Position numbers and translations under genes: made by a program. From NCBI GenBank assembly GCA_017430235.1, contig JAFRNH010000108.1, positions 1 to 61,733 of the forward strand: DNA of 61,733 nucleotides. The letters run 5' to 3'. This stretch comes from Paludibacteraceae bacterium. GTDB taxonomy: Bacteria > Bacteroidota > Bacteroidia > Bacteroidales > Paludibacteraceae. A model generated the notes under the pieces. It had not been told where the DNA came from and ran no database searches. It was given only the letters and a program-made list of their open reading frames with translations. Of the stretch, positions 9,706 to 17,117 are shown piece by piece (the stretch's first letter is position 1; each line of letters opens with the position of its first letter).

Positions 9706-11094
9706 ATGAAGAGGTTATTTATATTCATTCTGTTATCTGCCCTTGTAATGGGAGCGAATGCCAAGAAAACTACCGTTTTTGGCAAGGAGCCTTCATACGC
9801 TGGCAAGACGATCCGATTGAACTGCTACATGGATGAGGTGGTTGGAATGCAACGCACCTTAGATTCATGTGTGGTGGACACATCGGGTGCCTTTTCTTTT
9901 AATGTGGATGTTGCCTCTCCGCTTCAGGTTTTTATTCCTAGCGAAACCTACAATGGTTTTCTGTTCTTGGAACCAGGAAAGAAGTATGAGGTGACGATAC
10001 CGCCTTTTGCAGAGCGTACATTGGCACAGAAACTGGATCCCTATTTCAAACCATCTGATATTCTGGTGCAGATAGCAGGCTTGAAACAAGGTGATTTTAA
10101 CTACAAACTGATGGAGTTTGAGGATGCGTTCGACTTCTACTCCATGAAACATATTATGTATGGCGGTACGGTGGATTCTCTTATGAATTCCATTGATCAG
10201 ATGAAGGAAATCTTCAATGATTTGTATGCGGATCAGTTTTTAGGTCGATACATGGAGTATCGTTTTCTCCTTTTGTTGAACTCCTCTTCACAAGTATACC
10301 AAGACAGTTTGATTTTACGTCTGAATGAGTTGGGAACTGATGAGCGTAATCCTGCATTCTGGGATGTGTTCAATAATCTGTTCGACAATTTTATTCCTCA
10401 AACGCAGTATGACAGAGAACAGTATTTGTCATTCCAGCGTGTCATAGAGGAGGGAAATGCAAAGATGTACTTTATGCTGATTGCCAATCGCTACGGAATC
10501 AGAGACCAATCGTTAAAGGAGTTGGTGGCCATCAAGTGGTTGTACGACCTAATCAATCAGAGTCAGTTTGACCAGTTTAAGGTGATGGATCTTCTCCAAA
10601 AGATCGGTGCTGGTATTGCTTCCCAACAAAACAGAGATCTGCTGACGTATATTCTGAATCACACATCCATCAATATCATTGGTGCCCCTGCTCCTAATTT
10701 TGTGATGAAAACAATTGAAGGAAAAAAGAAAAAACTCTCGGATTTTAAAGGGAAATATATATATTTGAATTTTGAAAACTCAGTGATAGATCAAACGCAG
10801 AAGGATTTGGATGTTCTCCTTCGGTTCCAAAACGATTATAAAGGTGATCTTTTGGTTGTAAATGTAGGTATGTATGATCTCCCTGAGTCAGTAAAGAAAC
10901 TGTCACAGCGCTATTCTGGAAAAATGCAGTTTATGTTAGCAGACAATTCGGATGAGGTGAAAGAATTGTACAAAATTAAAAGTATTCCATCGTTCTTTTT
11001 GATTGATAAGGATGGTAATTTCCTTATTACAAAAGGGGCGGAGCCTACGGATGAATTAAGAATGTTGTTACAGAGGATTTTGAAATCACGGTAA
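9706..11094 (+). CDS. Exported TlpA/AhpC-like thioredoxin-fold protein lacking the CXXC motif
   Basis: 462 residues with a signal peptide (FIFILLSALVMGANA). The N-terminal 100 residues form a small beta-rich region (LDSCVVDTSGAFSF, FLFLEPGKKYEV) as in the DUF4369-type N-domains of Bacteroidota TlpA-like proteins. A helical middle follows. The C-terminal 130 residues are a thioredoxin fold: APNFVMKTIEGKKKKLSDFKGKYIYLNF at the start and the cis-proline segment KSIPSFFLIDKDG. Where family members carry WCxxC, this protein reads LNFENSVIDQTQKDLD, with no cysteine. It is therefore unlikely to be a redox enzyme and may bind or sense instead. It is followed almost directly by the kinase gene, so the two probably share a transcript. 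Confidence 0.8.
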   Translation: MKRLFIFILLSALVMGANAKKTTVFGKEPSYAGKTIRLNCYMDEVVGMQRTLDSCVVDTSGAFSFNVDVASPLQVFIPSETYNGFLFLEPGKKYEVTIPPFAERTLAQKLDPYFKPSDILVQIAGLKQGDFNYKLMEFEDAFDFYSMKHIMYGGTVDSLMNSIDQMKEIFNDLYADQFLGRYMEYRFLLLLNSSSQVYQDSLILRLNELGTDERNPAFWDVFNNLFDNFIPQTQYDREQYLSFQRVIEEGNAKMYFMLIANRYGIRDQSLKELVAIKWLYDLINQSQFDQFKVMDLLQKIGAGIASQQNRDLLTYILNHTSINIIGAPAPNFVMKTIEGKKKKLSDFKGKYIYLNFENSVIDQTQKDLDVLLRFQNDYKGDLLVVNVGMYDLPESVKKLSQRYSGKMQFMLADNSDEVKELYKIKSIPSFFLIDKDGNFLITKGAEPTDELRMLLQRILKSR

Positions 11095-11104
11095 ATTTTT
11101 GATT

Positions 11105-12004
11105 ATGTACGGAGTTCACGATATAGATTTGGAGACTTCTTTCAGGGCGGCTTTGAAAGAACTCATGTTAGACGAGGTCCTCATGGAGGATCTACCTCGC
11201 GTATACCTCCCTTTGGCTAATCTTATCCATACGGGACTAAATACGGAGGAGAAAACACAGGTCATCGGTATAAATGGTGCGCAGGGTGCTGGAAAGACCA
11301 CTTTCAGTCATTTACTCCGTGTTGTTTTGGAAAAACAATTCGGAATGAGGGTTGTCTCTCTTAGTATCGACGATTTTTATTTATCGCGTGCCGAGCGGGA
11401 ACAATTGGCAAAGGATGTTCACCCACTCTTAATCACGAGGGGTGTGCCTGGCACTCATAATGTTCGTTTGTGCGAAAAGGTGATCAACTCCTTGTCGCAA
11501 GCAACGCCGAAAACGGAAACCATTATTCCTCGATTCAATAAAGCCACAGACGATCCTTTCCCAGAATCTCAATGGGACACGTTTGTAGGTCGACCTAATG
11601 TCATCCTCTTCGATGGATGGTTTATGGGAGCTGTTGAACAAAAGGAGACAGAGTTGCTCTCTCCTATCAACGACCTCGAGAAAAATGAAGACCCTTACTG
11701 CGTTTGGCGTCGTTATGTGAACAGTCAACTGAAGGATAATTACCATTCCCTATTCGATAAGATCGATATTTTGGTTATGTTGAAGATCTCCTCTTTTGAC
11801 AAGGTCTACGAGTGGCGTTCCTTGCAAGAGTCTAAATTGCGAATCAAAACGAAAGGACAGAAGAATCTTCGCGTGATGTCTGATGAAGAGTTGCGCCGTT
11901 TTATCTCCCATTATGAGCGACTGACTCGCTATATGCTGAGAGAGATGCCTAAACGTGCGGATATGCTCTTTAACGTTAGTTCTGACCACCGTATTTGTTT
12001 ATAA
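11105..12004 (+). CDS. P-loop kinase, D-glycerate 3-kinase-like
   Basis: 299 residues if translation starts at the ATG at 11105; a TTG six bases earlier is less likely. The Walker A motif GINGAQGAGKTTFSHLL lies near residue 60, followed by VVSLSIDDFYLSRAER, the Asp-Asp phosphate-acceptor region, then HPLLITRGVPGTHN and FDGWFMG. This set of motifs is characteristic of the plant/yeast-type glycerate kinase (GLYK/Tda10) group within the phosphoribulokinase/uridine kinase fold. The family reaction is ATP-dependent phosphorylation of D-glycerate to 3-phosphoglycerate; the substrate here is inferred. It is cytosolic, with no signal peptide, and translationally close to the upstream thioredoxin-fold gene. 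Confidence 0.78.
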   Translation: MYGVHDIDLETSFRAALKELMLDEVLMEDLPRVYLPLANLIHTGLNTEEKTQVIGINGAQGAGKTTFSHLLRVVLEKQFGMRVVSLSIDDFYLSRAEREQLAKDVHPLLITRGVPGTHNVRLCEKVINSLSQATPKTETIIPRFNKATDDPFPESQWDTFVGRPNVILFDGWFMGAVEQKETELLSPINDLEKNEDPYCVWRRYVNSQLKDNYHSLFDKIDILVMLKISSFDKVYEWRSLQESKLRIKTKGQKNLRVMSDEELRRFISHYERLTRYMLREMPKRADMLFNVSSDHRICL

Positions 12005-12031
12005 TTATATTTGGGGGGCGATATTGAACGG

Positions 12032-12763
12032 ATGAATCTGACAAAAAAAATCATGAATTTCTTGGCAACGTTTTTGGGTCTGAAAAAACGTTGGGCGGAT
12101 CTTTCTGTGTCTACCGAATCTTCGTCAGCATCGCTTTGTTATGCCATCACGGTTTGTAATGAGGCGGATGAACTGCGTAAGCTGCTCACCCTTCTCTCTC
12201 AGTATAAGCAACAGCATGATACTATTCTCGTTCAAAAGGATCAAAACCATGTCTCTTCTGAGGTGCTTGCACTCTTAGATGAGTTTTCTGATTTGGTAGA
12301 CCATCAGACACTTTTCCCTTTGAATGACGATTTCGCAACATTTAAAAACAATCTGTTGAAAAACACTTCCTCTGATTATATCTTCCAGTTGGATGCGGAT
12401 GAACTACCATCCCCTTACTTGTTGGAACACATTCATTCAATCATTGCTCAGAATCCTCAGATTGAGGCTTTCCGTCTGCCAAGGGTCAACTTGATTCGAC
12501 AAGAGAATCAGACGTTACCAGTATGGGATGATATGGATGGAATAGACCCTTCAGAGTATTATCATTTCCCTGATTATCAGTTCCGTATTTTTAAGAATTT
12601 ACCTTCTATTCATTGGCATAAGAGAGTCCATGAAGTAATCATAGGCTATAAAACCTATACGTTACTTCCTAAAGAAGCCAAATATGCTATTTTGCATGCT
12701 AAATATCAGTCTAAACAGGAGAAACAGTTGCGATATTACAGTGAACTAAAGAAGAAATCCTAA
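12032..12763 (+). CDS. Glycosyltransferase family 2, WaaE/KdtX-like
   Basis: 243 residues from the ATG at 12032. An upstream in-frame TTG at 12011 is possible but adds only a glycine-rich stub. The GT-A fold is shown by YAITVCNEADELRKLL at the start of the nucleotide-binding region and by the metal-binding FQLDADELPSPYLL (DAD as the DxD motif). The late segment HWHKRVHEVI resembles the W-x-VHE motif of lipopolysaccharide-core beta-glucosyltransferases of the WaaE/KdtX type. No membrane segment is visible, so it acts at the cytosolic face. It overlaps by four bases the convergent kinase gene, which points to lipopolysaccharide core or another surface glycan as the product. Confidence 0.8.
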   Translation: MNLTKKIMNFLATFLGLKKRWADLSVSTESSSASLCYAITVCNEADELRKLLTLLSQYKQQHDTILVQKDQNHVSSEVLALLDEFSDLVDHQTLFPLNDDFATFKNNLLKNTSSDYIFQLDADELPSPYLLEHIHSIIAQNPQIEAFRLPRVNLIRQENQTLPVWDDMDGIDPSEYYHFPDYQFRIFKNLPSIHWHKRVHEVIIGYKTYTLLPKEAKYAILHAKYQSKQEKQLRYYSELKKKS

Positions 12764-13512
12764 CCTCTCCATTTTTTCTTAAAAGCCTCTTTCTTTTTGC
12801 GTTGCTGGCGGTCTTCATCCCGATAGGCAAACACCAGTTTTTTGCACTCTTCTTCGTCCCATCCGCGCTCTTTCGCGTAGGCACGAGCTATTGTTTCAAA
12901 AAAATCATCATTTCCCCACATCCTGGCAAAATTCTTACATCCCGTCTTCATATCCACCTCGCAAAACTTCATGCGATTGATGTCGATAAGAGAGAAATCG
13001 TACGTGCCATCTTCTCTCTTTTCATAGAGGATGTTTCCTGGTGAATAGTCGATGTGCAACACCTTCTTCTCATGTAGATGTGCTGTGTATTGGGCAAAGG
13101 CAATCGCCAAATCCTTCGTCTCTTCAAAAGGGTGGCCAGGCAGACCGAAGAGTCGAAGATTTCCCTCCATGGGGGTGTGCAGACTGATGAAATAGGAGTG
13201 AGAGAGAAGTCCATGTTTCTTCTCCTCCATATAGGCTACGGGAGTGGGTGTTTGTATACCCATCGACAACAAACGCAATGCATACTCGTAGGCTCTCTTC
13301 GCCTTTGTAGGACGGAAAAAAGTATAGGCTATGCGATTAATCAGTATGGGAACTTTGTATGATTTAACGTTGAATGTAATGTCGTTGATAGTGTATGTTT
13401 TGATTTCATTTCTTGCCTTGTATATGCTTTCACCTTCTTTGTCAAAAATAGAGGGTATCGACTCGATAAATGATGTGTATGACTTAAAATCAGAATTGAT
13501 AATTAGTTTCAT
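12760..13512 (-). CDS. WaaP/Kdo-kinase-like lipopolysaccharide kinase
   Basis: 250 residues with a protein-kinase-like fold of the lipopolysaccharide kinase (Kdo/WaaP) family. The catalytic loop is LHIDYSPGNILYE (HxDxxxxN) and the metal-binding counterpart of DFG is FSLIDINRMKF. The invariant lysine is probably in FNVKSYKVP. The basic C-terminus (RQQRKKKEAFKKKWRG) may help membrane association. Family members phosphorylate core heptose or Kdo of lipopolysaccharide; the acceptor here is not known. It is convergent with the WaaE-like transferase (4-bp overlap) and divergent from the GT4 gene, with a -7 element of its own. Confidence 0.8.
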   Translation of the reverse strand: MKLIINSDFKSYTSFIESIPSIFDKEGESIYKARNEIKTYTINDITFNVKSYKVPILINRIAYTFFRPTKAKRAYEYALRLLSMGIQTPTPVAYMEEKKHGLLSHSYFISLHTPMEGNLRLFGLPGHPFEETKDLAIAFAQYTAHLHEKKVLHIDYSPGNILYEKREDGTYDFSLIDINRMKFCEVDMKTGCKNFARMWGNDDFFETIARAYAKERGWDEEECKKLVFAYRDEDRQQRKKKEAFKKKWRG

Positions 13513-13524
13513 CTCTTTTTTTTA

Positions 13525-13532
13525 CAAACTTA
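13525..13532 (-). promoter_or_regulatory. -7 element for the WaaP-like kinase
   Basis: On the minus strand this reads TAAGTTTG, matching TAnnTTTG, 12 nt before the start codon at 13512. No clear -33 element is seen. Confidence 0.4.
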
Positions 13533-13627
13533 CGAATAAAAATCCATATCTCCACCCTTTGAAGGAATTAAAAAGAGGTGGGACCATTTTATAAAATCAA
13601 ACGCAAATATTTCTACGAAAAAATGTG

Positions 13628-13635
13628 TACATTTG
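13628..13635 (+). promoter_or_regulatory. -7 element for the GT4 glycosyltransferase
   Basis: TACATTTG fits TAnnTTTG, 45 nt before the ATG at 13681. It also argues against translation from the in-frame TTG at 13633, which would lie inside the promoter. Confidence 0.5.
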
Positions 13636-13680
13636 CAACGAATTAGCGAGAATGCTTGCTGCTTAATTCGTGTAAAGAAG

Positions 13681-14730
13681 ATGAAGAAAGTTCTGATAGA
13701 CTTATCCGTTTTAAAACACCTGAATTGTGGTTTGGGTCAAGTTGCATACAATTATGCCAAATACTTTGAAGCCAATGCCAAACACCTTGATTTTGAGGTT
13801 CATTTGTTGGTCCCTAAGTCATACATAGGTGCCTTCGGAAATGATGTCTTTTATCATCAGTCTAAGGAGTTGTACACGATGTTTCCTTCACTTCTTCCTA
13901 AGTTTGATGTCTGGCATGCCATTCATCAGTTGAGTCGCTTTAAACCTTCAAGGAAGAAGACTCCCACCATCCTGACTATTCATGACCTCAATTTCCTATA
14001 CGAAAAAGAGCCTGCCAAGATTAAAAAATACAGCCAACGCATAGCTGCAAAGATTCGTCAGGCGAAGAAGATTGTCTGCATATCTAATTTTGCCAAAAAC
14101 GATGTGCAGAAACATTTCCAAACAAAAAAGCCGATTGAGGTACTTTATAATGGAGTCGAGTTTATGTCAGCAGATGTTGAAAAACGTCCTGCAGCAGTAA
14201 CGAGTGATCGCCCATTCCTCTTCTCCATCGGGCAGTTGATGCCTAAGAAAAACTTTCATGTGATGTTGGATACCATGAAATTACTGCCTCAGTATGATTT
14301 CTATTTAGCAGGAAAGGATAATACGGACTATGCAGAAATGATGAGGAAACGAATCAAGGAGGAGCATATTGATAATGTCCACTTAATGGGTGAGATACTA
14401 CATTCTGAAAAAGTGTGGTTGTACAACCATTGTACGGCTTTTGTTTTCCCTTCCTTGTTTGAAGGATTCGGTCTGCCTATTATCGAAGCAATGTTTTTTG
14501 AGAAACCTGTTATCTCTTCCAATCAGACTTCCTTACAAGAGATCGGGGCTGACCATGTAACGTTTATTGAACATTTTGAACCAGATTATATAGCTTCAAA
14601 GATTCAAAGTGCTATAAGTGAGTTTACGGAAGAGAAGGCTCAGTCTAATCGCGCCTATGCAATGTCATTCTCGTACGAGAAGCACTTAGGACGTTACGTA
14701 GAGATTTATCGCGAACTACTCAATAACTGA
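13681..14730 (+). CDS. Glycosyltransferase family 4 (GT-B fold)
   Basis: 349 residues from the ATG at 13681, the first ATG after the -7 element. GT-B features: GLGQVAYNYAKYF near the N-terminus (acceptor-domain glycine loop), PTILTIHDLNFLYE, the start of the second domain at PFLFSIGQLMPKKNF, and the nucleotide-sugar motif FPSLFEGFGLPIIEAM with the paired glutamates (E-x7-E) of family 4. It transfers a sugar from a nucleotide donor to a growing surface glycan; donor and acceptor cannot be told from sequence. It ends one base before the convergent GT2 gene, in the same surface-glycan cluster. Confidence 0.82.
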   Translation: MKKVLIDLSVLKHLNCGLGQVAYNYAKYFEANAKHLDFEVHLLVPKSYIGAFGNDVFYHQSKELYTMFPSLLPKFDVWHAIHQLSRFKPSRKKTPTILTIHDLNFLYEKEPAKIKKYSQRIAAKIRQAKKIVCISNFAKNDVQKHFQTKKPIEVLYNGVEFMSADVEKRPAAVTSDRPFLFSIGQLMPKKNFHVMLDTMKLLPQYDFYLAGKDNTDYAEMMRKRIKEEHIDNVHLMGEILHSEKVWLYNHCTAFVFPSLFEGFGLPIIEAMFFEKPVISSNQTSLQEIGADHVTFIEHFEPDYIASKIQSAISEFTEEKAQSNRAYAMSFSYEKHLGRYVEIYRELLNN

Positions 14731-15669
14731 TTACCAATCGATTGAACGTATGATTTCCTTTGTGGGGATGAGGGGCAGATACTCCTCTTCTCGTCTTTGT
14801 TGTGCCTTCTCTTTGATGGCATGGAAGGCTTGCAGAGAGGCGAGGAATTTGTTGTGAGAGTTGCTGCGAATGACTGAGTAAAGTAGTTTTTTAAAGAACA
14901 ATTTACATGAAAGTTTGCGCCATGTTGCCGAGTCGCTATGTAGATAGTTGAGTAGTAATTGGTTACGCAGAAATATCTTTTCGATGTATTCTTTTTTGTT
15001 TTCGGCGTTGATGGTGGTGGAGTGGCAGTGGTTGCAGTAGGTCTCATTGGAGTAGAGACATTTCCATCCTTTTCTCCATGCCCGTAGAGAGAGGTCGAAG
15101 TCCTCGAAATAAAACGGGGAGAAGAGTTCATTGAATCCACCCAACATTTTCAGTTTGTTTGTGTCGACAAGAGCATTACCTCCGCAAAGGTAGAGGGAGT
15201 TTCCCGCTTCATTATTAGGACTATTCTGGTAATGTAATTTCCCATGTTTGATGAGTGGAATTTTTCTGCCTTCGATCATCACTTTCCCTTCCCGATCGCG
15301 TATTTCGCTATAGACACCGAACAGATTTTCGTTTGAAAAATAAGGAATTGTTTTTTCGAAGAAGTCATCCGCCAATAGCATATCGTTGTTAAGCATCAGG
15401 GTAAGATCCATGGAAGCCTCTTGAATACCTCTGTTCATGGTGATGGAGAAACCGCTGTTTTGTGCGTTTTGCAGCCATCTCATTTTAGGGATGGAGATTG
15501 ATTTGAGATAATCGATAGAGGTATCGGTGGAGGCATCATCCACGATGATGATTTCATAATCCGATACGGAGTGACTCTTATCGACAATCTGTGCGACAGA
15601 GGGTAGGAAGGCTTGCAATAAATGCACGCCGTTGTAGGTTGGTATGATGATAGATACGCTTTTTTGCAT
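14731..15669 (-). CDS. Glycosyltransferase family 2 (rhamnosyltransferase-like)
   Basis: 312 residues. The GT-A core starts at the N-terminus: VSIIIPTYNGVHLLQ, then IIIVDDASTDTS, LMLNNDM (metal-binding NND in place of DxD) and FSPFYFEDFDLSLRAWRKGW, the ED-containing acceptor loop typical of WbbL-like rhamnosyltransferases and related cell-surface transferases. A C-terminal amphipathic, basic region (LSCKLFFKKLLYSVIR) could anchor it to the inner membrane. It is downstream of the GT-B gene on the same strand with an 18-bp gap, so the two form an operon. The sugar specificity is unknown. Confidence 0.82.
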   Translation of the reverse strand: MQKSVSIIIPTYNGVHLLQAFLPSVAQIVDKSHSVSDYEIIIVDDASTDTSIDYLKSISIPKMRWLQNAQNSGFSITMNRGIQEASMDLTLMLNNDMLLADDFFEKTIPYFSNENLFGVYSEIRDREGKVMIEGRKIPLIKHGKLHYQNSPNNEAGNSLYLCGGNALVDTNKLKMLGGFNELFSPFYFEDFDLSLRAWRKGWKCLYSNETYCNHCHSTTINAENKKEYIEKIFLRNQLLLNYLHSDSATWRKLSCKLFFKKLLYSVIRSNSHNKFLASLQAFHAIKEKAQQRREEEYLPLIPTKEIIRSIDW

Positions 15670-15687
15670 GGTTGAATGGATGAGTGA

Positions 15688-16677
15688 CTATTTTTTTCTT
15701 CTGAAAAGGTGTTTCTGCCATACGTAGAATTGGTGACTTTTCCTTCGGAATAGCCAACCCAATCTGTTCCAGATGCTCTCTTTTTGGGCATTTATGAAAT
15801 CCTCGTAGAGTTGAATATATTTTTTTACTTGGATATCTACGTTTAGATTTTCCAAGGCGAATTGTCTGAGGTCATCTCCGTCGGCAGGATTGTATTGCTT
15901 CATTGCTTGGAGCAAATTCTCTTTGCTGTTGATGACATTCTTTTTCCTCCCGCTGCAGTTGTCATAGAGGCAAGCGGAGATATTCTCAGCGGTCAGATAG
16001 CCACGACCTTTCATAGCTCCGTTGTAGGAGCGGTAGTCGAATGCGATGATGGTTCGTCCGCAGGCCATAGCATCGTAGATAGAGCGACCAATACCGATTA
16101 CCATATCGCTGTTGTTGACGAGGGATTCCACGTCCCAGTTGTTATCCTTTGTTTTGTCGCTACGATGATATTCAACGCCCAGTTCCTCGCAACACTCTTT
16201 TATGATTTGGTGAGCTTCGTCGGCCTGACATAAAGAGAGTACGGAAGAGAGATGTGGGTGAAGTTCTTTTGTAGGCTTAAATCGCTGACAATCAATGCCG
16301 TTATGTATCACATGACAAATTGGAAATCCAAGAGCTTCGACATGATCTTTTATCTCTTCGGAGATACCCACGAGGATATCGGCGTAGGGAGAAGGCTGTT
16401 CGATGGGAGGAATTACCCCGTGGCAAGTTTGGATGATAGGACCTTTCCCGCAGAGTCGGTCGACCACGTATAAGTGGTTGGCGATAATCAGGTCATAGTG
16501 CGAATGAGACATAAAAGGGATGCCCAAAGCCTCGATTTTACGGGCTATTTCACCAGAAACGAAGCAGTAGTATTCAACATCATATCCCTGTCGTTTCAAG
16601 GCGGTGGCCATGGCGTAAGTAAAGTTTTCTGTTCCACCTGTTCTTTCTAGGTCGATGGTGGCTAATAATATCTTCAT
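15688..16677 (-). CDS. Glycosyltransferase (GT-B, group 1-like)
   Basis: 329 residues. The N-terminus MKILLATIDLERTGGTENFTY has the glycine-rich acceptor loop of GT-B enzymes. The middle contains PIIQTCHGVIPP and HVIHNGIDCQRFKP, a linker typical of group 1 transferases. The C-domain has SDMVIGIGRSIYDAMACGRTIIAFDYRSYNG, corresponding to the nucleotide-sugar region, although the usual E-x7-E is degenerate here (a Ser/Tyr context). The C-terminus is rich in basic and aromatic residues and may touch the membrane. First gene of a two-gene operon with a strong promoter; a role in surface glycan assembly is inferred from context. Confidence 0.75.
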   Translation of the reverse strand: MKILLATIDLERTGGTENFTYAMATALKRQGYDVEYYCFVSGEIARKIEALGIPFMSHSHYDLIIANHLYVVDRLCGKGPIIQTCHGVIPPIEQPSPYADILVGISEEIKDHVEALGFPICHVIHNGIDCQRFKPTKELHPHLSSVLSLCQADEAHQIIKECCEELGVEYHRSDKTKDNNWDVESLVNNSDMVIGIGRSIYDAMACGRTIIAFDYRSYNGAMKGRGYLTAENISACLYDNCSGRKKNVINSKENLLQAMKQYNPADGDDLRQFALENLNVDIQVKKYIQLYEDFINAQKESIWNRLGWLFRRKSHQFYVWQKHLFRRKK

Positions 16678-16718
16678 GATAATCTATTTATGAGGGCTAC
16701 CTTCCTATTTAATCTTTG

Positions 16719-16750
16719 CAAATGTAACATATAAAGATGATACTTTCAAA
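16719..16750 (-). promoter_or_regulatory. Promoter of the minus-strand glycosyltransferase operon
   Basis: On the minus strand: TTTG (16750-16747), a 20-nt spacer, then TACATTTG (16726-16719), 42 nt before the start codon at 16677. Both elements and the spacing match the Bacteroidota consensus. Confidence 0.7.
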
Positions 16751-17117
16751 TGAAATTAAGGAGGTGAGGAGGGAGCAAGAGTGTTAAATCCTGTTGATTA
16801 TGTGAAAAAAAATTAAAAAATATAAGTTGGACGAGCAACAATATTGTCTGTAAACTTTTCAATAAAAGAGGAAAGAGACCCATAAAACAAGATATATTTT
16901 AATAAAAGCAAGAAAAGAAAGCAGAATTATAAAATAAAAAAACTTGTGAAATAGGCTGATTTTCTATATTTTTAACGAATCCGTAACAAAATAAATTGTA
17001 TTTTTGGCATGGTTTTTGAAATTTTGTTTATGTTTCAATTTGTGTGTTACACTTGATACGTGTTATTTTGCTTATAGTATATTTAGAATTTTTGTGGAAA
17101 ATTTTTGTTTTTAAGTT
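16751..17117. other. AT-rich divergent intergenic region before the giant adhesin gene
   Basis: No gene is visible in this very AT-rich stretch. On the plus strand TATTTTTG (16999-17006) fits the -7 consensus and would give a leader of about 105 nt before the ATG at 17118, but no -33 element is evident. No strong hairpin was seen. A gene this large may be regulated here, but no operator is recognisable. Confidence 0.4.

Noticed and set aside
14706-15140. Minus-strand reading frame of 144 codons overlapping the GT2 gene
   Set aside because: It is a shadow of the glycosyltransferase frame; its composition (Thr/Ser/Pro-rich) and lack of motifs argue against a real gene.
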